35,978 bases of DNA from an uncultured Bacteroidota bacterium (GCA_902770735.1 CACXUB010000016.1:5608-41585); one strand, 5' to 3'. Counted from the first letter of the stretch, positions 1 through 8,478 are shown. A program made the numbers and translations. The notes: generated by a model not told the origin, from the letters alone.

Positions 1-105
1 CTGCACACTCGTTGAAAAATTTTATGAATACATCCCGGTTCATATTCACCAGCGCGATAGAATCCCCAAAGCCCCTAAAGTTTAAACCCCGATACCCAAG
101 GCTTA
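1..105 (-). CDS. possible partial ORF at left edge, unknown
   Basis: A minus-strand reading frame is open from about position 105 to the window edge. It contains an in-frame ATG at 43-41 that would begin MNRDVFIKFF, with upstream in-frame GTG and CTG codons. Only about 14 residues after the ATG lie inside the window, so no family can be recognised. No clear TAnnTTTG promoter is seen upstream on the minus strand. It may be the 5' end of a gene that continues to the left, or chance. Confidence 0.2.
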
Positions 106-110
106 CGTTT

Positions 111-205
111 ACTTAGACTATAGACTATGACTTAGACTATAGACTATGACTTAGACTATAGACTATGACTTAGACTATAAACTATGACTTAGACTATAAA
201 CTCTA
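111..205. repeat. 19-bp tandem repeat upstream of ftcD
   Basis: Five head-to-tail copies of a 19-bp unit, ACTTAGACTATAGACTATG, occupy 111-129, 130-148, 149-167, 168-186 and 187-205. The first three are identical; the fourth has one change and the last diverges at its end. There are no spacers, so this is not CRISPR. It ends just before the ftcD promoter. Related TTAGAC-type repeats occur at other gene boundaries in the window (8357-8447, about 9785-9815, 18302-18415). Confidence 0.9.
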
Positions 206-218
206 AACCAAAATAATG

Positions 219-226
219 TATATTTG
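219..226 (+). promoter_or_regulatory. ftcD promoter -7 element
   Basis: TATATTTG matches the Bacteroidota -7 consensus TAnnTTTG and lies 50 nt upstream of the ftcD ATG. No clear -33 TTG is present at the expected spacing, which falls in the tandem repeat. Confidence 0.6.
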
Positions 227-276
227 CAGACTTGTTCTTTTAGAATCAAAAGTATTAATAATCAATAATTTACGAA

Positions 277-1974
277 ATGAAACAGTTAATCGAATGCGTT
301 CCTAATTTCAGTGAAGGCAGAAATCAAGAGATTATCAACCAAGTGGCCGACGTGATTCGTCAGGCGGAAGGCGTGACTTTGTTGGATGTGGATCCCGGAG
401 CCACCACCAACCGCACGGTCGTCACTTTCGTGGGCGAACCGCACTATGTGGTTGATGCCGCTGTGAAACTCATCGCCAAGTGCCAAGAGCTCATCGATAT
501 GCGCAACCACCACGGCGACCACCCGCGTTTCGGTGCCACCGACGTGTGCCCACTCGTGCCCATCGCCAACATCACGATGGAAGAGACCGTGGAATATGCC
601 CGCCAGCTGGCTGAACGGGTCGGCAAGGAGCTGAATATCCCCGTCTATTGCTACGAGAACGCCGCGTTCAAGCCCGAGCGCCGCAACCTCGCCAACTGCC
701 GTCAGGGTGAGTACGAAGCCCTGAAGGAGCGCATCACCTCCAAGGAGTGGAAGCCTGACTTCGGTCCCAACAAGTTCACGGAGAGCGTCGCCAAGAGCGG
801 TGCCACGGCCGTGGGCGCCCGCGACTTCCTCATCGCCGTCAACTACAACCTCAACACCACCTCCACGCGCCGCGCCAACGCCATCGCCTTCGATGTGCGC
901 GAAAAGGGCCGCCCGAAACGCGAGGGCAACAAGATCACCGGCAAGAAAGTGCTCGACGAAAAGGGCAACGTGGTGATGATTCCCGGCACGCTGAAGGGCA
1001 CCAAGGCCATCGGCTGGTACATTGAGGAATACGGCATCGCGCAAGTCTCGATGAACATCACCGACATCAACGCCACGCCGCTGCACGTCGCCTTCGACGA
1101 GGTGACCGCCAAGGCCGCCAAACGCGGTATCCGCGTCACCGGCGCCGAAATCGTGGGTCTGATTCCCAAGAAAGTGCTCATCCAAGCGGGTAAATACTAC
1201 CTCGCCAAACAGCACCGCTCCCTCGGTATCGACGAGAAGGAGATGGTGAAAATCGCTGTGAAATCCATGGGCTTGGACGACCTCAAACCCTTCAACCCCG
1301 AAGAGAAAGTTATCGAATATCTGCTTGAGAAAGAGGATACTACGCCGAAGTTGGTCAATATGACCTGCACGGGTTTCGCCAACGAGACCGCTTCCGAAAG
1401 CCCGGCGCCCGGCGGCGGCTCCATCTCCGCTTATATGGGCTCCCTCGGTGCCGCCCTCGGCACGATGGTCGCCAACCTTTCTTCCCACAAACCCGGTTGG
1501 GACGACAAGTGGGCTTGGTTTTCTGAATGGGCTGAAAAGGGTCAGCTGCTGAAAGACCAGCTCCTTGCCCTCGTAGATGAGGACACCAACGCCTTCAACG
1601 TGATTATGAACGCGTTCGGAATGCCGAAGGGCACGCCCGAAGAGAAGGAAGCCCGTTCGCAGGCCATCCAGGACGCCACCAAATACGCCACCGAAGTGCC
1701 GATGCGCACCATCGAGACCTCCTTCAAGGTGTTCGAGATCTGCGAGGCGATGATCAACAAGGGCAACCCCGCCAGCGTCTCTGACGCCGGTGTCGGCGTG
1801 CTCTGCGCCCGCGCGGCCGTCCACGGCGCCTACCTCAACGTCAAAATCAACGCCTCCTCGCTGAAAGACAAGGAGTGGGCCGAGATGATGATCAACAAGG
1901 CGCACGACTACGTGGTCAAAGCCGACCAAATCGAACGCCGCCTGATGAAGAAAACGGAGAAAGTGATCGGATAG
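277..1974 (+). CDS. ftcD: glutamate formimidoyltransferase / formimidotetrahydrofolate cyclodeaminase (bifunctional)
   Basis: This enzyme transfers the formimino group of N-formimidoyl-L-glutamate to tetrahydrofolate and then deaminates and cyclises the product to 5,10-methenyl-THF. It is the last step of one histidine degradation route and feeds one-carbon metabolism. The 565 residues fit the two-domain fusion known from animals and many Bacteroidota. The formiminotransferase domain fills about residues 1-300 and includes RNHHGDHPRFGATD, with His82 at the position of the known catalytic histidine. The cyclodeaminase domain runs from about 355 to the end, with the folate-binding PAPGGGS at about 375-380 and DEDTNAF near 434-440. 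The ATG follows an A-rich leader without a Shine-Dalgarno, as expected for this phylum. No other histidine-utilisation gene is adjacent. The gene is followed by a terminator at 2010-2057, so it is probably monocistronic. Confidence 0.95.
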   Translation: MKQLIECVPNFSEGRNQEIINQVADVIRQAEGVTLLDVDPGATTNRTVVTFVGEPHYVVDAAVKLIAKCQELIDMRNHHGDHPRFGATDVCPLVPIANITMEETVEYARQLAERVGKELNIPVYCYENAAFKPERRNLANCRQGEYEALKERITSKEWKPDFGPNKFTESVAKSGATAVGARDFLIAVNYNLNTTSTRRANAIAFDVREKGRPKREGNKITGKKVLDEKGNVVMIPGTLKGTKAIGWYIEEYGIAQVSMNITDINATPLHVAFDEVTAKAAKRGIRVTGAEIVGLIPKKVLIQAGKYYLAKQHRSLGIDEKEMVKIAVKSMGLDDLKPFNPEEKVIEYLLEKEDTTPKLVNMTCTGFANETASESPAPGGGSISAYMGSLGAALGTMVANLSSHKPGWDDKWAWFSEWAEKGQLLKDQLLALVDEDTNAFNVIMNAFGMPKGTPEEKEARSQAIQDATKYATEVPMRTIETSFKVFEICEAMINKGNPASVSDAGVGVLCARAAVHGAYLNVKINASSLKDKEWAEMMINKAHDYVVKADQIERRLMKKTEKVIG

Positions 1975-2009
1975 TAGAGACGTGAGACGTCGGACGTAAG
2001 ACGTTAGAG

Positions 2010-2057
2010 AATGCCGTTGTGAAGATGCGATTATCGTGTTCTCGCAACGGCATTTTT
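2010..2057 (+). terminator. rho-independent terminator after ftcD
   Basis: A 9-bp stem pairs ATGCCGTTG (2011-2019) with CAACGGCAT (2045-2053), followed by a T run. The loop is long (25 nt). It lies 35 nt after the ftcD stop. The short stretch before it (1979-2007) is a degenerate run of AGACGT units. Confidence 0.65.
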
Positions 2058-2088
2058 CTATTTACTGCTCACTATTCCATGAATAATG

Positions 2089-2096
2089 TATTTTTG
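2089..2096 (+). promoter_or_regulatory. promoter -7 element of the secreted protein gene at 2117
   Basis: TATTTTTG matches TAnnTTTG and sits 20 nt upstream of the ATG at 2117, directly after the ftcD terminator. Confidence 0.6.
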
Positions 2097-2116
2097 CAAA
2101 CTTTAATATTCATTCT

Positions 2117-2860
2117 ATGCGTAAACTCTTTTTATTAGCAATCTATTTGTTCTATTCCTGCCAAACTCTTTTATGTCAGGAGCGTGACTATCATTTGGAC
2201 AAGGACAACATGTCGTTTTTCAAGGAGGCAGAATTGGTGGTGGAGGGGCGTTTTTTGAAGCCCTTGCACGCCTACGCGGTGAAAGATGCTGACGGCAAGG
2301 AGCATTATTACGGCATTTGCCCCGTTATTGCCTACCGCGTCTTCAAAGGCGATGCCAAACCTGGTGACACCATTTATGTGACAAGGGAGGGGGCTTCTTT
2401 ACCTAAACTTTCATTTTATCCGTTTGAACATTATCCTTATGTTAAAGAAAAAGAATATAATTCCTTTTTGAGAGATTCTGTCGAAGTTGAATATGATATT
2501 TTGTATGAATATCCTGAAATAGTTTTTTCAAAAAGAGTGTTTGCTTTAGATCATTTCCAAAATGATTGTGTAATGTTCTTCAAAACGTCCACGTATCCCA
2601 AGACAAATGGCACTCGATATGACACTTTAACACAATATCAATACCTATATCCTTTTGTTTTCTATGACGAGGGAACAAAATTGTACGTCTCGGAGGGTAA
2701 GTTCGCAGGTTTGAATGACACCCTGTTCAATTCCCGACGTGATTTGTATGATTTTATGATTAAAGCCGGGGGATATGACCTGTCGGTTATCCTGCCTGAC
2801 ACCTCCCAAAATCCATCCGCGAAGAAAGGGGTAATGGTCAAAAAGTTTGTGAAACAATAG
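2117..2860 (+). CDS. secreted protein of unknown function
   Basis: I do not recognise this 247-residue protein. It begins with a signal peptide (MRKLFLLAIYLFYSCQTLLC, then QERDYH). The cysteine at residue 15 lies inside the hydrophobic core, so a lipoprotein is possible but not clear. The mature part contains a beta-rich segment (ELVVEGRF, then GICPVIAYRVFKGDAKPGDTIYVT) that resembles small periplasmic proteins in which a hydrophobic strand is followed by a calcium- or carbohydrate-binding-like fold, but no diagnostic motif is present. Codons in 2400-2650 are clearly more AT-rich than in ftcD. It has its own promoter at 2089-2096. Confidence 0.75.
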   Translation: MRKLFLLAIYLFYSCQTLLCQERDYHLDKDNMSFFKEAELVVEGRFLKPLHAYAVKDADGKEHYYGICPVIAYRVFKGDAKPGDTIYVTREGASLPKLSFYPFEHYPYVKEKEYNSFLRDSVEVEYDILYEYPEIVFSKRVFALDHFQNDCVMFFKTSTYPKTNGTRYDTLTQYQYLYPFVFYDEGTKLYVSEGKFAGLNDTLFNSRRDLYDFMIKAGGYDLSVILPDTSQNPSAKKGVMVKKFVKQ

Positions 2861-2951
2861 CATTTTCTTACGGAATCATCATATCTGGTTCGGACGAGCA
2901 CTGCCTCAAAGACATAAGTTTTTTTCTGTCTACGTATATTCGTAATTTATG

Positions 2952-2959
2952 TACACTTG
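2952..2959 (+). promoter_or_regulatory. probable promoter -7 element of the gene at 2984
   Basis: TACACTTG has one mismatch to TAnnTTTG. It aligns with the better TATCTTTG at 3972-3979 in the duplicated start region of the gene at 4004. An alternative lies at 2935-2942 (TATATTCG). Confidence 0.4.
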
Positions 2960-2983
2960 CCGCTATTCTTAAAAACCGATTTT

Positions 2984-3679
2984 ATGAAGCGCCTTTTCTA
3001 TAGCATTTTTTTCACAATAATTCTCTTCTTTATTCCCATAGAAGTTTCGGCTTCTGCCATTGCTGTTGAAGTTCATGACACCATATACAAACCTGGGAAA
3101 ATCTTTATTTTTGAAGCAAAAGTGGACTCTGTTTCCAAGCACATACACCATTCCTGCTATATTGTCATGCGTGTTTTGGACAAGGAAATGTATCATCAAG
3201 GGGTGATCACGTATGATTACTACGACTCCCTGCCTGATAATCTTGCAGCATTGGATTCAACCTCTCAGATTGACCAAAACGGTTTCATTGAGACTACGGA
3301 GATTTTGGAAAACAGCAAGTTTTTGTGGATTCATCCCCCGAGAACACACGGGTTCGGCCTTCTCCAATATTTTCCTTTTCCGGAAATCCACTATCCTGTC
3401 AAAATCGGGAAAAGATACAAGCGTTCTTTCCTTTCATTCAACGATCCTTTATGCCAATGCACCTTGCTCTTGCGCTATAAGATGCAATATTTGTCGTATT
3501 CCCAATGGAAATATCAGAACCGTTTTATTGAAATTTGCGAACAAAGCGGTTTTGCAAAGTCTAAAAGAGGCTCATTCTCTGTTACTTACCGATATAATGA
3601 ACAGTTAGGTCTTGTGGAGGCTATTTATGATTACAATCATGAGGTTCGGATACAATTGTCATTGATTAATGTGTTATAG
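2984..3679 (+). CDS. secreted protein of unknown function, paralogous leader with the gene at 4004
   Basis: This is a 231-residue protein of unrecognised family. I choose the ATG at 2984 rather than an upstream in-frame TTG at 2957, because it starts a clean signal peptide, MKRLFYSIFFTIILFF, and aligns with the start of the gene at 4004. The mature protein has a short basic and aromatic character (LRYKMQYLSYSQWKYQNRF), two cysteines in the segment CQCTLLLRY and no transmembrane helix after the signal. It probably works in the periplasm or is exported. The leader region shares 36 of 40 bases with the gene at 4004, while the mature proteins look unrelated. It is followed by a cluster of hairpin repeats. 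Confidence 0.75.
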   Translation: MKRLFYSIFFTIILFFIPIEVSASAIAVEVHDTIYKPGKIFIFEAKVDSVSKHIHHSCYIVMRVLDKEMYHQGVITYDYYDSLPDNLAALDSTSQIDQNGFIETTEILENSKFLWIHPPRTHGFGLLQYFPFPEIHYPVKIGKRYKRSFLSFNDPLCQCTLLLRYKMQYLSYSQWKYQNRFIEICEQSGFAKSKRGSFSVTYRYNEQLGLVEAIYDYNHEVRIQLSLINVL

Positions 3680-3699
3680 CGGATTAATGCTGTAAACAA

Positions 3700-3935
3700 C
3701 GAGTTCCAATAAGCGTGCCAGAGGCACGATATCTTAGTAACCCCACACTAGCGTAACGAAGTGAAGCGCAGTGTGGGGTATAGCGACCACCCGCGAAACA
3801 AGCGTGTTGAAAACACGCAACTATAAAATCAAGTAGTAGCGTGCTTACAGCACGCAACCTTCGTGCCGCGTCTGCCACCCTACACGGCACTTCGTTTCGT
3901 GTGGGGTTATTGAGATTTCGTGCTTTCAGCACGGC
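3700..3935. repeat. cluster of intergenic palindromes (REP/BIME-like)
   Basis: This intergenic stretch holds at least five inverted repeats: GTGCC/GGCAC near 3716-3727; ACCCCACACT (3740-3749) with AGTGTGGGGT (3770-3779); GCGTGTT/AACACGC near 3803-3818; GCGTGCT/AGCACGC near 3839-3855; and CGTGCT/AGCACG at 3919-3933. A sixth, imperfect one pairs TACACG with CGTGTG near 3884-3905. Short open frames here, including one of 82 codons on the minus strand, follow the palindromes and are not credible genes. The arrangement resembles clusters of dispersed intergenic palindromes. Confidence 0.75.
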
Positions 3936-3971
3936 ACATTCGGGAGAGATTTTTTAGAATTGAAAAAAATG

Positions 3972-3979
3972 TATCTTTG
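3972..3979 (+). promoter_or_regulatory. promoter -7 element of the gene at 4004
   Basis: TATCTTTG is a perfect match to TAnnTTTG, 25 nt upstream of the ATG at 4004. Confidence 0.65.
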
Positions 3980-4003
3980 CCGATGTTATCAAAAACCGAT
4001 TTC

Positions 4004-4561
4004 ATGAAACGCTTGTTCTATAGCATTTTCCTATTGATCATCCTTTGTCCGGCTAAGCTCCAAGCGCAGGGGGGACAGCCGTTGGACATGCTCATTGCCA
4101 GTACTGCCGACGCGCTTGTTGACTCAATGTATTCGTTTAACCATATCAGATCCAAAGATGTGAAATTCGGTCATTTATATGATACTGCAATGTACATCCA
4201 AACGGGTAGCGGCTTTTCTAATGAGACCGTCAAATATATGATCCACAAACTCAACGCTGTTTCCACCGAAAAAAACGGTTATGTGACGATTTATACCTAC
4301 CAAAACGATAGTGATCAGATGTGGAAGATATCGAAAAAAATCAAGTTAGATAAGAAAATGAACATTTTAGGGCGCCCACGCGTGGAATTTCTTCACGACA
4401 CCGTTTCCGTCACTGTCGGTTCTCAATACTTAAGCTGGGAAAAACTCCGCAGAAGAATGCGTTGGGGTATTGCCGTAAGCGATTGGGTTACCTGCAAATA
4501 CATCTACTCGAAAACCGAAGAAAGATGGGTGATGGTGGAAAGCGACTTCGGCGGGATATAA
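4004..4561 (+). CDS. secreted protein of unknown function
   Basis: A 185-residue protein starting with the signal peptide MKRLFYSIFLLIILCPAKLQAQ, with likely cleavage after AQA or AQ. The ATG at 4004 is preferred over an upstream in-frame codon at 3920, because the longer version would run through hairpin repeats and put 28 residues before the signal peptide. The mature part has lysine-rich and beta-rich segments (VSVTVGSQYLSWEKLRRRM) and ends in a short hydrophobic tail. I see no known catalytic motif. The 5' end (promoter, untranslated region and signal peptide) is nearly the same as that of the gene at 2984, which suggests duplication of an expression and secretion cassette. Confidence 0.75.
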   Translation: MKRLFYSIFLLIILCPAKLQAQGGQPLDMLIASTADALVDSMYSFNHIRSKDVKFGHLYDTAMYIQTGSGFSNETVKYMIHKLNAVSTEKNGYVTIYTYQNDSDQMWKISKKIKLDKKMNILGRPRVEFLHDTVSVTVGSQYLSWEKLRRRMRWGIAVSDWVTCKYIYSKTEERWVMVESDFGGI

Positions 4562-4615
4562 TCCGCAACCCAGCTTCAATAACCAATAACCCATAACCTA
4601 TAACCATTAAAATTG

Positions 4616-4623
4616 TATCTTTG
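4616..4623 (+). promoter_or_regulatory. promoter -7 element of the glycosyltransferase gene
   Basis: TATCTTTG matches TAnnTTTG, 46 nt upstream of the ATG at 4670. Just before it lies a run of TAACC-type repeats (about 4578-4608). Confidence 0.6.
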
Positions 4624-4669
4624 CCGTCCGAACAAAACGTTCGGCATTTTAACTCGTAATATTGTCGAA

Positions 4670-5827
4670 ATGAAGATATTAGTGGTCCTTTCCCGCATCC
4701 CCTTCCCGTTGGAGAAGGGCGACAAGCTGAGAGCCTACTACCAGATCCGGGAACTGTCGAAATGGCACGACCTCTACCTGGTGGCGCTCTACAGCCGTAG
4801 CGTGCCCGAAGAGGCGATGCGCGAACTGACCCCTTACTGTCGCGAGATCCACTTTCTGCGGCAGTCCCCCCTGCGTAGTGCCCTCAACATGGCGGCCTCC
4901 CTTTTTGTGGGACTCCCCCTGCAATGCGGCTATTTCTACAGTCACCGCAACCACAAACGCATCGACAAGATCATCCAGGAGGTGCAGCCCGACCGAATTT
5001 ACTGCCAACTCTTCCGGATGGCGGAGTACGTGCGTCACTGCAGAATCCCAAAAGTACTTGATTATCAAGATGCTTTCTCCATGGGAATGGAGCGACGGGC
5101 GCAGAAGGCATTCCCGCTGTTCCGGTCTGTGATGCGGATGGAAGGCCACCGCATCGCCCACTATGAAACCGACATCTTCGACGATTTCGAGGGCAAGACC
5201 ATGATCACCGCCTTGGACCGCGACTGCATTCAACATCCTATGAAAGAGGAGATTGTGGTGGTTCCCAATGGGGTGGATTTCGCTAAATTCAGTCACGATG
5301 CGGTGCCGAAAACCCACGACCTCATCTTCTCGGGCAACATGAACTACCCGCCCAACGTGGATGCCGCCGTCTATTTAGCCAAGGAGATTTTGCCCGAATT
5401 GCGGAAAAAGCATCCTGACGTACGGCTGATGCTCGCTGGCGCCGACCCCGCCAAGAAGGTCCGAGCTCTGCAAAACGACCACGTCACCGTCACCGGTTGG
5501 GTGCCCTCCATGACCGACTGCTACGCCCAAGCGCGCATCTTCATCGCTCCGATGCGGTTGGGCACCGGTCTGCAAAACAAGCTGTTGGAGGCTATGTCGA
5601 TGAAATTACCGTGCGTCACCTCGCCGTTAGCTGCCAAGCCGCTGGACCCTGCCGCCAAGGAAGGAGCCGTCATCGCCTGCAGCACCACCCGCCAATACGT
5701 GGACACGCTCGACCATCTGCTAACGGACTCTTCTTATTATCAACAACTTGCGGAACATGGAAACACTTTCGTGCACGAACATTACGATTGGACCAACGCG
5801 ACCAAAAAGCTCGAACAACTTTTCTGA
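4670..5827 (+). CDS. GT-B fold glycosyltransferase (GT4-like)
   Basis: A 385-residue retaining-type glycosyltransferase, probably cytoplasmic and acting on an envelope polysaccharide or lipid-linked sugar. The ATG at 4670 starts the first beta strand (MKILVVLSRIPFPLEKGDK), where the acceptor-side glycine- and proline-rich loop is visible. The C-terminal nucleotide-sugar domain has VVPNGVDF near residue 200, the strand FSGNMNYPPNVDA near 222-234, and the GT4 donor-binding block MRLGTGLQNKLLEAMSMKLP from about 295. The start pattern resembles the sugar-transferase group found with exosortase systems, but no such system is visible here. The exact substrate cannot be told. It has its own promoter and faces the convergent rlmN, with only 32 bp between their ends. 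Confidence 0.85.
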   Translation: MKILVVLSRIPFPLEKGDKLRAYYQIRELSKWHDLYLVALYSRSVPEEAMRELTPYCREIHFLRQSPLRSALNMAASLFVGLPLQCGYFYSHRNHKRIDKIIQEVQPDRIYCQLFRMAEYVRHCRIPKVLDYQDAFSMGMERRAQKAFPLFRSVMRMEGHRIAHYETDIFDDFEGKTMITALDRDCIQHPMKEEIVVVPNGVDFAKFSHDAVPKTHDLIFSGNMNYPPNVDAAVYLAKEILPELRKKHPDVRLMLAGADPAKKVRALQNDHVTVTGWVPSMTDCYAQARIFIAPMRLGTGLQNKLLEAMSMKLPCVTSPLAAKPLDPAAKEGAVIACSTTRQYVDTLDHLLTDSSYYQQLAEHGNTFVHEHYDWTNATKKLEQLF

Positions 5828-5859
5828 TTTCGACCGGCCCAACTGCTAACAACTAACTG

Positions 5860-6894
5860 CTATTTGCTGACTTGTTTCACCAACTGTCCGCACGCGGCGG
5901 CAATGTCCTGCCCTTTGCTCTGACGGATATTCACCACCATGTTGCAACGTTCCAGTACGCCAATAAAACCCTGGCGACGCACCGGATCCGATTTGTGGAA
6001 CAACGAGTCGGGAGTGGAATTGTACTCTATAATGTTGATTTTCACGGGGAAAGGACGACAGAACCGGGCTAACTGCTCGGCCGCTTTCTCCGAATCGTTC
6101 ACCTTCGAAAGCAGCAAATATTCGATGGTGATGCGCTCGCCCGTTTTCTGATGGTAATACTGCAATGCCGACTGCAGATCGTGCAACGGATTGTGCTCCG
6201 TCACCGGCATGATGTTGCCGCGCACCGTCGGGTCGGCACTGTGCAGCGAAATGGCCAAGCCACAACGGAAACCTCTGTCTGCCAATGCTTTGATTCCCTT
6301 GATGATACCTGCCGTGGAGAGCGTTATCCTCGCCGGCGAAAGACCGAAATAGTCCTTGCCCGTCAGGATGTCAATGGCCGTCATCATATTCTCGAAATTG
6401 AGCAACGGCTCGCCCATCCCCATGAAGACGATATTGGTAATGTGCTGGTTATAAATCTCTTGCGCCCGATTGTTGAGCAATACGTGCTCATCAATCACCT
6501 CGCTATAGTGCAGATTGCGGATGAACCCCATGGTGCCTGTGGCGCAAAAAGCACAGTGCAACGGACAGCCGACCTGCGTGGAAAGGCACGCCGTGACACG
6601 CTCCTTGCTGGGAATGAGTACCCCCTCGACCATCTTGCCGTCGTGAAACTTCAACAAAAACTTGGTCGTTTTGTCACTGCTTCGCACTTCTTCGACAATT
6701 TCCGCCCTGTGAAACGTGAAATTCTCCTGCAACTTCGTGCGCAAGGCCACGGAGAGGTCGGTCATCTCGTCAAACGACCCCGCACCCCGCTTCCACAACC
6801 ATGTCCAAATCTGTTTCGCCCGGAACGGCTTCTCACCGTTTTCCCGCAAAAATGACACCAATTGGTCAAATTTTATATTTCGTATATCATTCAT
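5860..6894 (-). CDS. rlmN: dual-specificity rRNA/tRNA adenine C2 methyltransferase (radical SAM)
   Basis: RlmN methylates C2 of A2503 in 23S rRNA and of A37 in some tRNAs, through a methylcysteine intermediate, which supports translational accuracy. The 344 residues match the family size. The radical-SAM cluster motif CPLHCAFC gives Cys110, Cys114 and Cys117. The two extra cysteines of the mechanism are present at Cys103 (ACLSTQVGC) and Cys335 (AAACGQL). GMGEPLLNFENM and HSADPTVRGNIMPV follow the family pattern. The absence of other resistance features and the chromosomal context favour RlmN over Cfr. The next gene upstream on the same strand is miaB, another radical-SAM RNA-modification enzyme. 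Confidence 0.95.
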   Translation of the reverse strand: MNDIRNIKFDQLVSFLRENGEKPFRAKQIWTWLWKRGAGSFDEMTDLSVALRTKLQENFTFHRAEIVEEVRSSDKTTKFLLKFHDGKMVEGVLIPSKERVTACLSTQVGCPLHCAFCATGTMGFIRNLHYSEVIDEHVLLNNRAQEIYNQHITNIVFMGMGEPLLNFENMMTAIDILTGKDYFGLSPARITLSTAGIIKGIKALADRGFRCGLAISLHSADPTVRGNIMPVTEHNPLHDLQSALQYYHQKTGERITIEYLLLSKVNDSEKAAEQLARFCRPFPVKINIIEYNSTPDSLFHKSDPVRRQGFIGVLERCNMVVNIRQSKGQDIAAACGQLVKQVSK

Positions 6895-7002
6895 CGCTCG
6901 TTCACATCACTCATTTATCGTCATTTGATCCCAGGGCTCACTGCATTGGCTTTCAACCCTTTTGGAGGATATTTTTTAACATATTAGGGGGTTTCGTTAC
7001 AA

Positions 7003-7035
7003 CTGCTAACTACTAACTACTAACTGCTAACTCAA
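7003..7035. repeat. CTAACTA-type low-complexity repeat between rlmN and miaB
   Basis: A run of 7-bp units (CTAACTA / CTAACTG) overlaps the end of miaB. The same family appears at 5838-5868 and, in inverted orientation, at 17244-17306. The rest of the 132-bp gap between rlmN and miaB shows no clear promoter. Confidence 0.7.
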
Positions 7036-8334
7036 CAGCGTTGCCGGCGTGCATTCCGTCACCGTCACATCCACATAGTCGCCAACTTGGTGGTCGCCTT
7101 TCGGGAAAATGATGACCTTATTTTGGCTGTTTCTTCCAAACAACTGATCATCAGAACGTTTCGAGGCGCCTTCCACCAGCACACGGAACGTCTTGCCCAC
7201 ATCGCGAAGGTTGCTGGCCATGGAGAGTTCGCCTTGTAACGCGATGACTTCCTCCAACCGGCGGGTCTTCTCTTCGTCGGGAATGTCGTCGGGATAATGT
7301 TTGGAAGCCAATGTGCCGCCACGCTCGGAGTATTTGAACATGTAAGCGTACTCATAGCCGACCTCACGCATGATGGACAACGTATCTTGATGGTTTTCAA
7401 GTGTTTCCCCGCTAAACCCGACAATAATGTCCGTGGTGATAGCGCAATCTGGAAGCACCTCCTTGATCTTGCGCACCCGCTCCAGATAGCTCTCTCGGGT
7501 ATAGACACGGCGCATCTTGGCGAGCATCTCGTCGCTGCCCGACTGCACCGGCAGATGAATGCACTTGCAGATGTTGTCGTAACGCGCAATCGTTTCAATC
7601 AGCTCGTCCGACAGGTCTTTCGGGTGCGACGTGGCGAACCGCACGCGCAATTCCGGCGACATCTCCGCTACCATCGCCATCAGCTTGGCAAACGAAACTT
7701 CCTGGTTCTCCTCTTTCCAGAAATAAGAATTCACGTTCTGTCCTAACAGCGTGACTTCCTTATAGTTATCCTTCAACAAATCCTCGATTTCGCCGAGGAT
7801 GGTCTTCGGGCTGCGACTGCGCTCGCGACCGCGCGTGTAAGGCACCACACAGTAGGAACAGAAATTGTTGCACCCGCGCATAATGGAAACGAACGCTGAC
7901 ACACCGTTGGCGTCGTAGCGCACCGGCATGATGTTGTCATACGTCTCCTCTTTCGACAGCAACACATTGAACGACGTGTGCCCGTGCTGCGAATCGGCAA
8001 TCAGCTGCGGCAATGAACGATAGGCATCGGGACCGGCGATGAAATCCAGCACCGGTTCAGTCTGCAACAGTTCTTCTTTCATGCGCTCAGCCATACAACC
8101 CAACAGCCCCACCTGCAACGTCCGTTTACGGCGCTTATACGCCTCCAATTCCTTCAAACGCTTGTGGATGCGTTGTTCTGCCTTGTCACGGATGGAACAC
8201 GTGTTTATGAGGATTAAATCGGCTTCCTGAATCTCCTTCGTCAACGAGTACATCTCCTTCAGAATGGAGGCCACCACCTCGCTGTCCGCGAAATTCATCT
8301 GGCAACCGTATGTTTCTATGAAAAGTTTTTTCAT
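7027..8334 (-). CDS. miaB: tRNA-i6A37 methylthiotransferase
   Basis: MiaB adds a methylthio group to C2 of N6-isopentenyladenosine at position 37 of tRNAs that read codons starting with U. The 435 residues hold the three family domains. The N-terminal UPF0004 domain binds the auxiliary cluster through Cys11 (YGCQMNFADSE), Cys46 (INTCSIRDKAEQ) and Cys80 (LLGCMAER). The radical-SAM domain has CNNFCSYC (Cys155, Cys159, Cys162) followed by VVPYTRGRERSR. A C-terminal TRAM domain covers about 370-435. NTCSIRDKAEQ is typical of MiaB rather than RimO or MtaB. The gene lies in a run of minus-strand genes with der and yicC upstream, separated from der by a TTAGAC repeat spacer. Confidence 0.95.
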   Translation of the reverse strand: MKKLFIETYGCQMNFADSEVVASILKEMYSLTKEIQEADLILINTCSIRDKAEQRIHKRLKELEAYKRRKRTLQVGLLGCMAERMKEELLQTEPVLDFIAGPDAYRSLPQLIADSQHGHTSFNVLLSKEETYDNIMPVRYDANGVSAFVSIMRGCNNFCSYCVVPYTRGRERSRSPKTILGEIEDLLKDNYKEVTLLGQNVNSYFWKEENQEVSFAKLMAMVAEMSPELRVRFATSHPKDLSDELIETIARYDNICKCIHLPVQSGSDEMLAKMRRVYTRESYLERVRKIKEVLPDCAITTDIIVGFSGETLENHQDTLSIMREVGYEYAYMFKYSERGGTLASKHYPDDIPDEEKTRRLEEVIALQGELSMASNLRDVGKTFRVLVEGASKRSDDQLFGRNSQNKVIIFPKGDHQVGDYVDVTVTECTPATLLS

Positions 8335-8356
8335 CTACAAGCTCTATTACTGGTAT

Positions 8357-8447
8357 TACTTAGACTTAGACTTAAACTTAACTTAGACTTAGACTTAAAC
8401 TTAAACCTAGACTTAAACCTAGACTTAAACTTAGACTTAGACTATTG
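8357..8447. repeat. TTAGAC/TTAAAC hexamer repeat between miaB and der
   Basis: About 90 bp consist almost entirely of alternating TTAGAC, TTAAAC and CCTAGAC units. The tract sits in the 144-bp gap between the miaB start and the der stop and belongs to the same family as 111-205 and 18302-18415. Confidence 0.8.
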
Positions 8448-8478
8448 ACTTTTTAACCTGAAACTTGGACTTTGGCCC

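Noticed and set aside
111..205. CRISPR-like array
   Set aside because: Repeats are head to tail without spacers and no cas gene is near.
286..1929. Long antisense open frame opposite ftcD (547 codons)
   Set aside because: It is a shadow of a GC-rich third position; its translation is low in complexity and has no family features, while ftcD is certain.
3684..3932. 82-codon minus-strand ORF
   Set aside because: It consists of hairpin repeat sequence and has no start context or homology signal.
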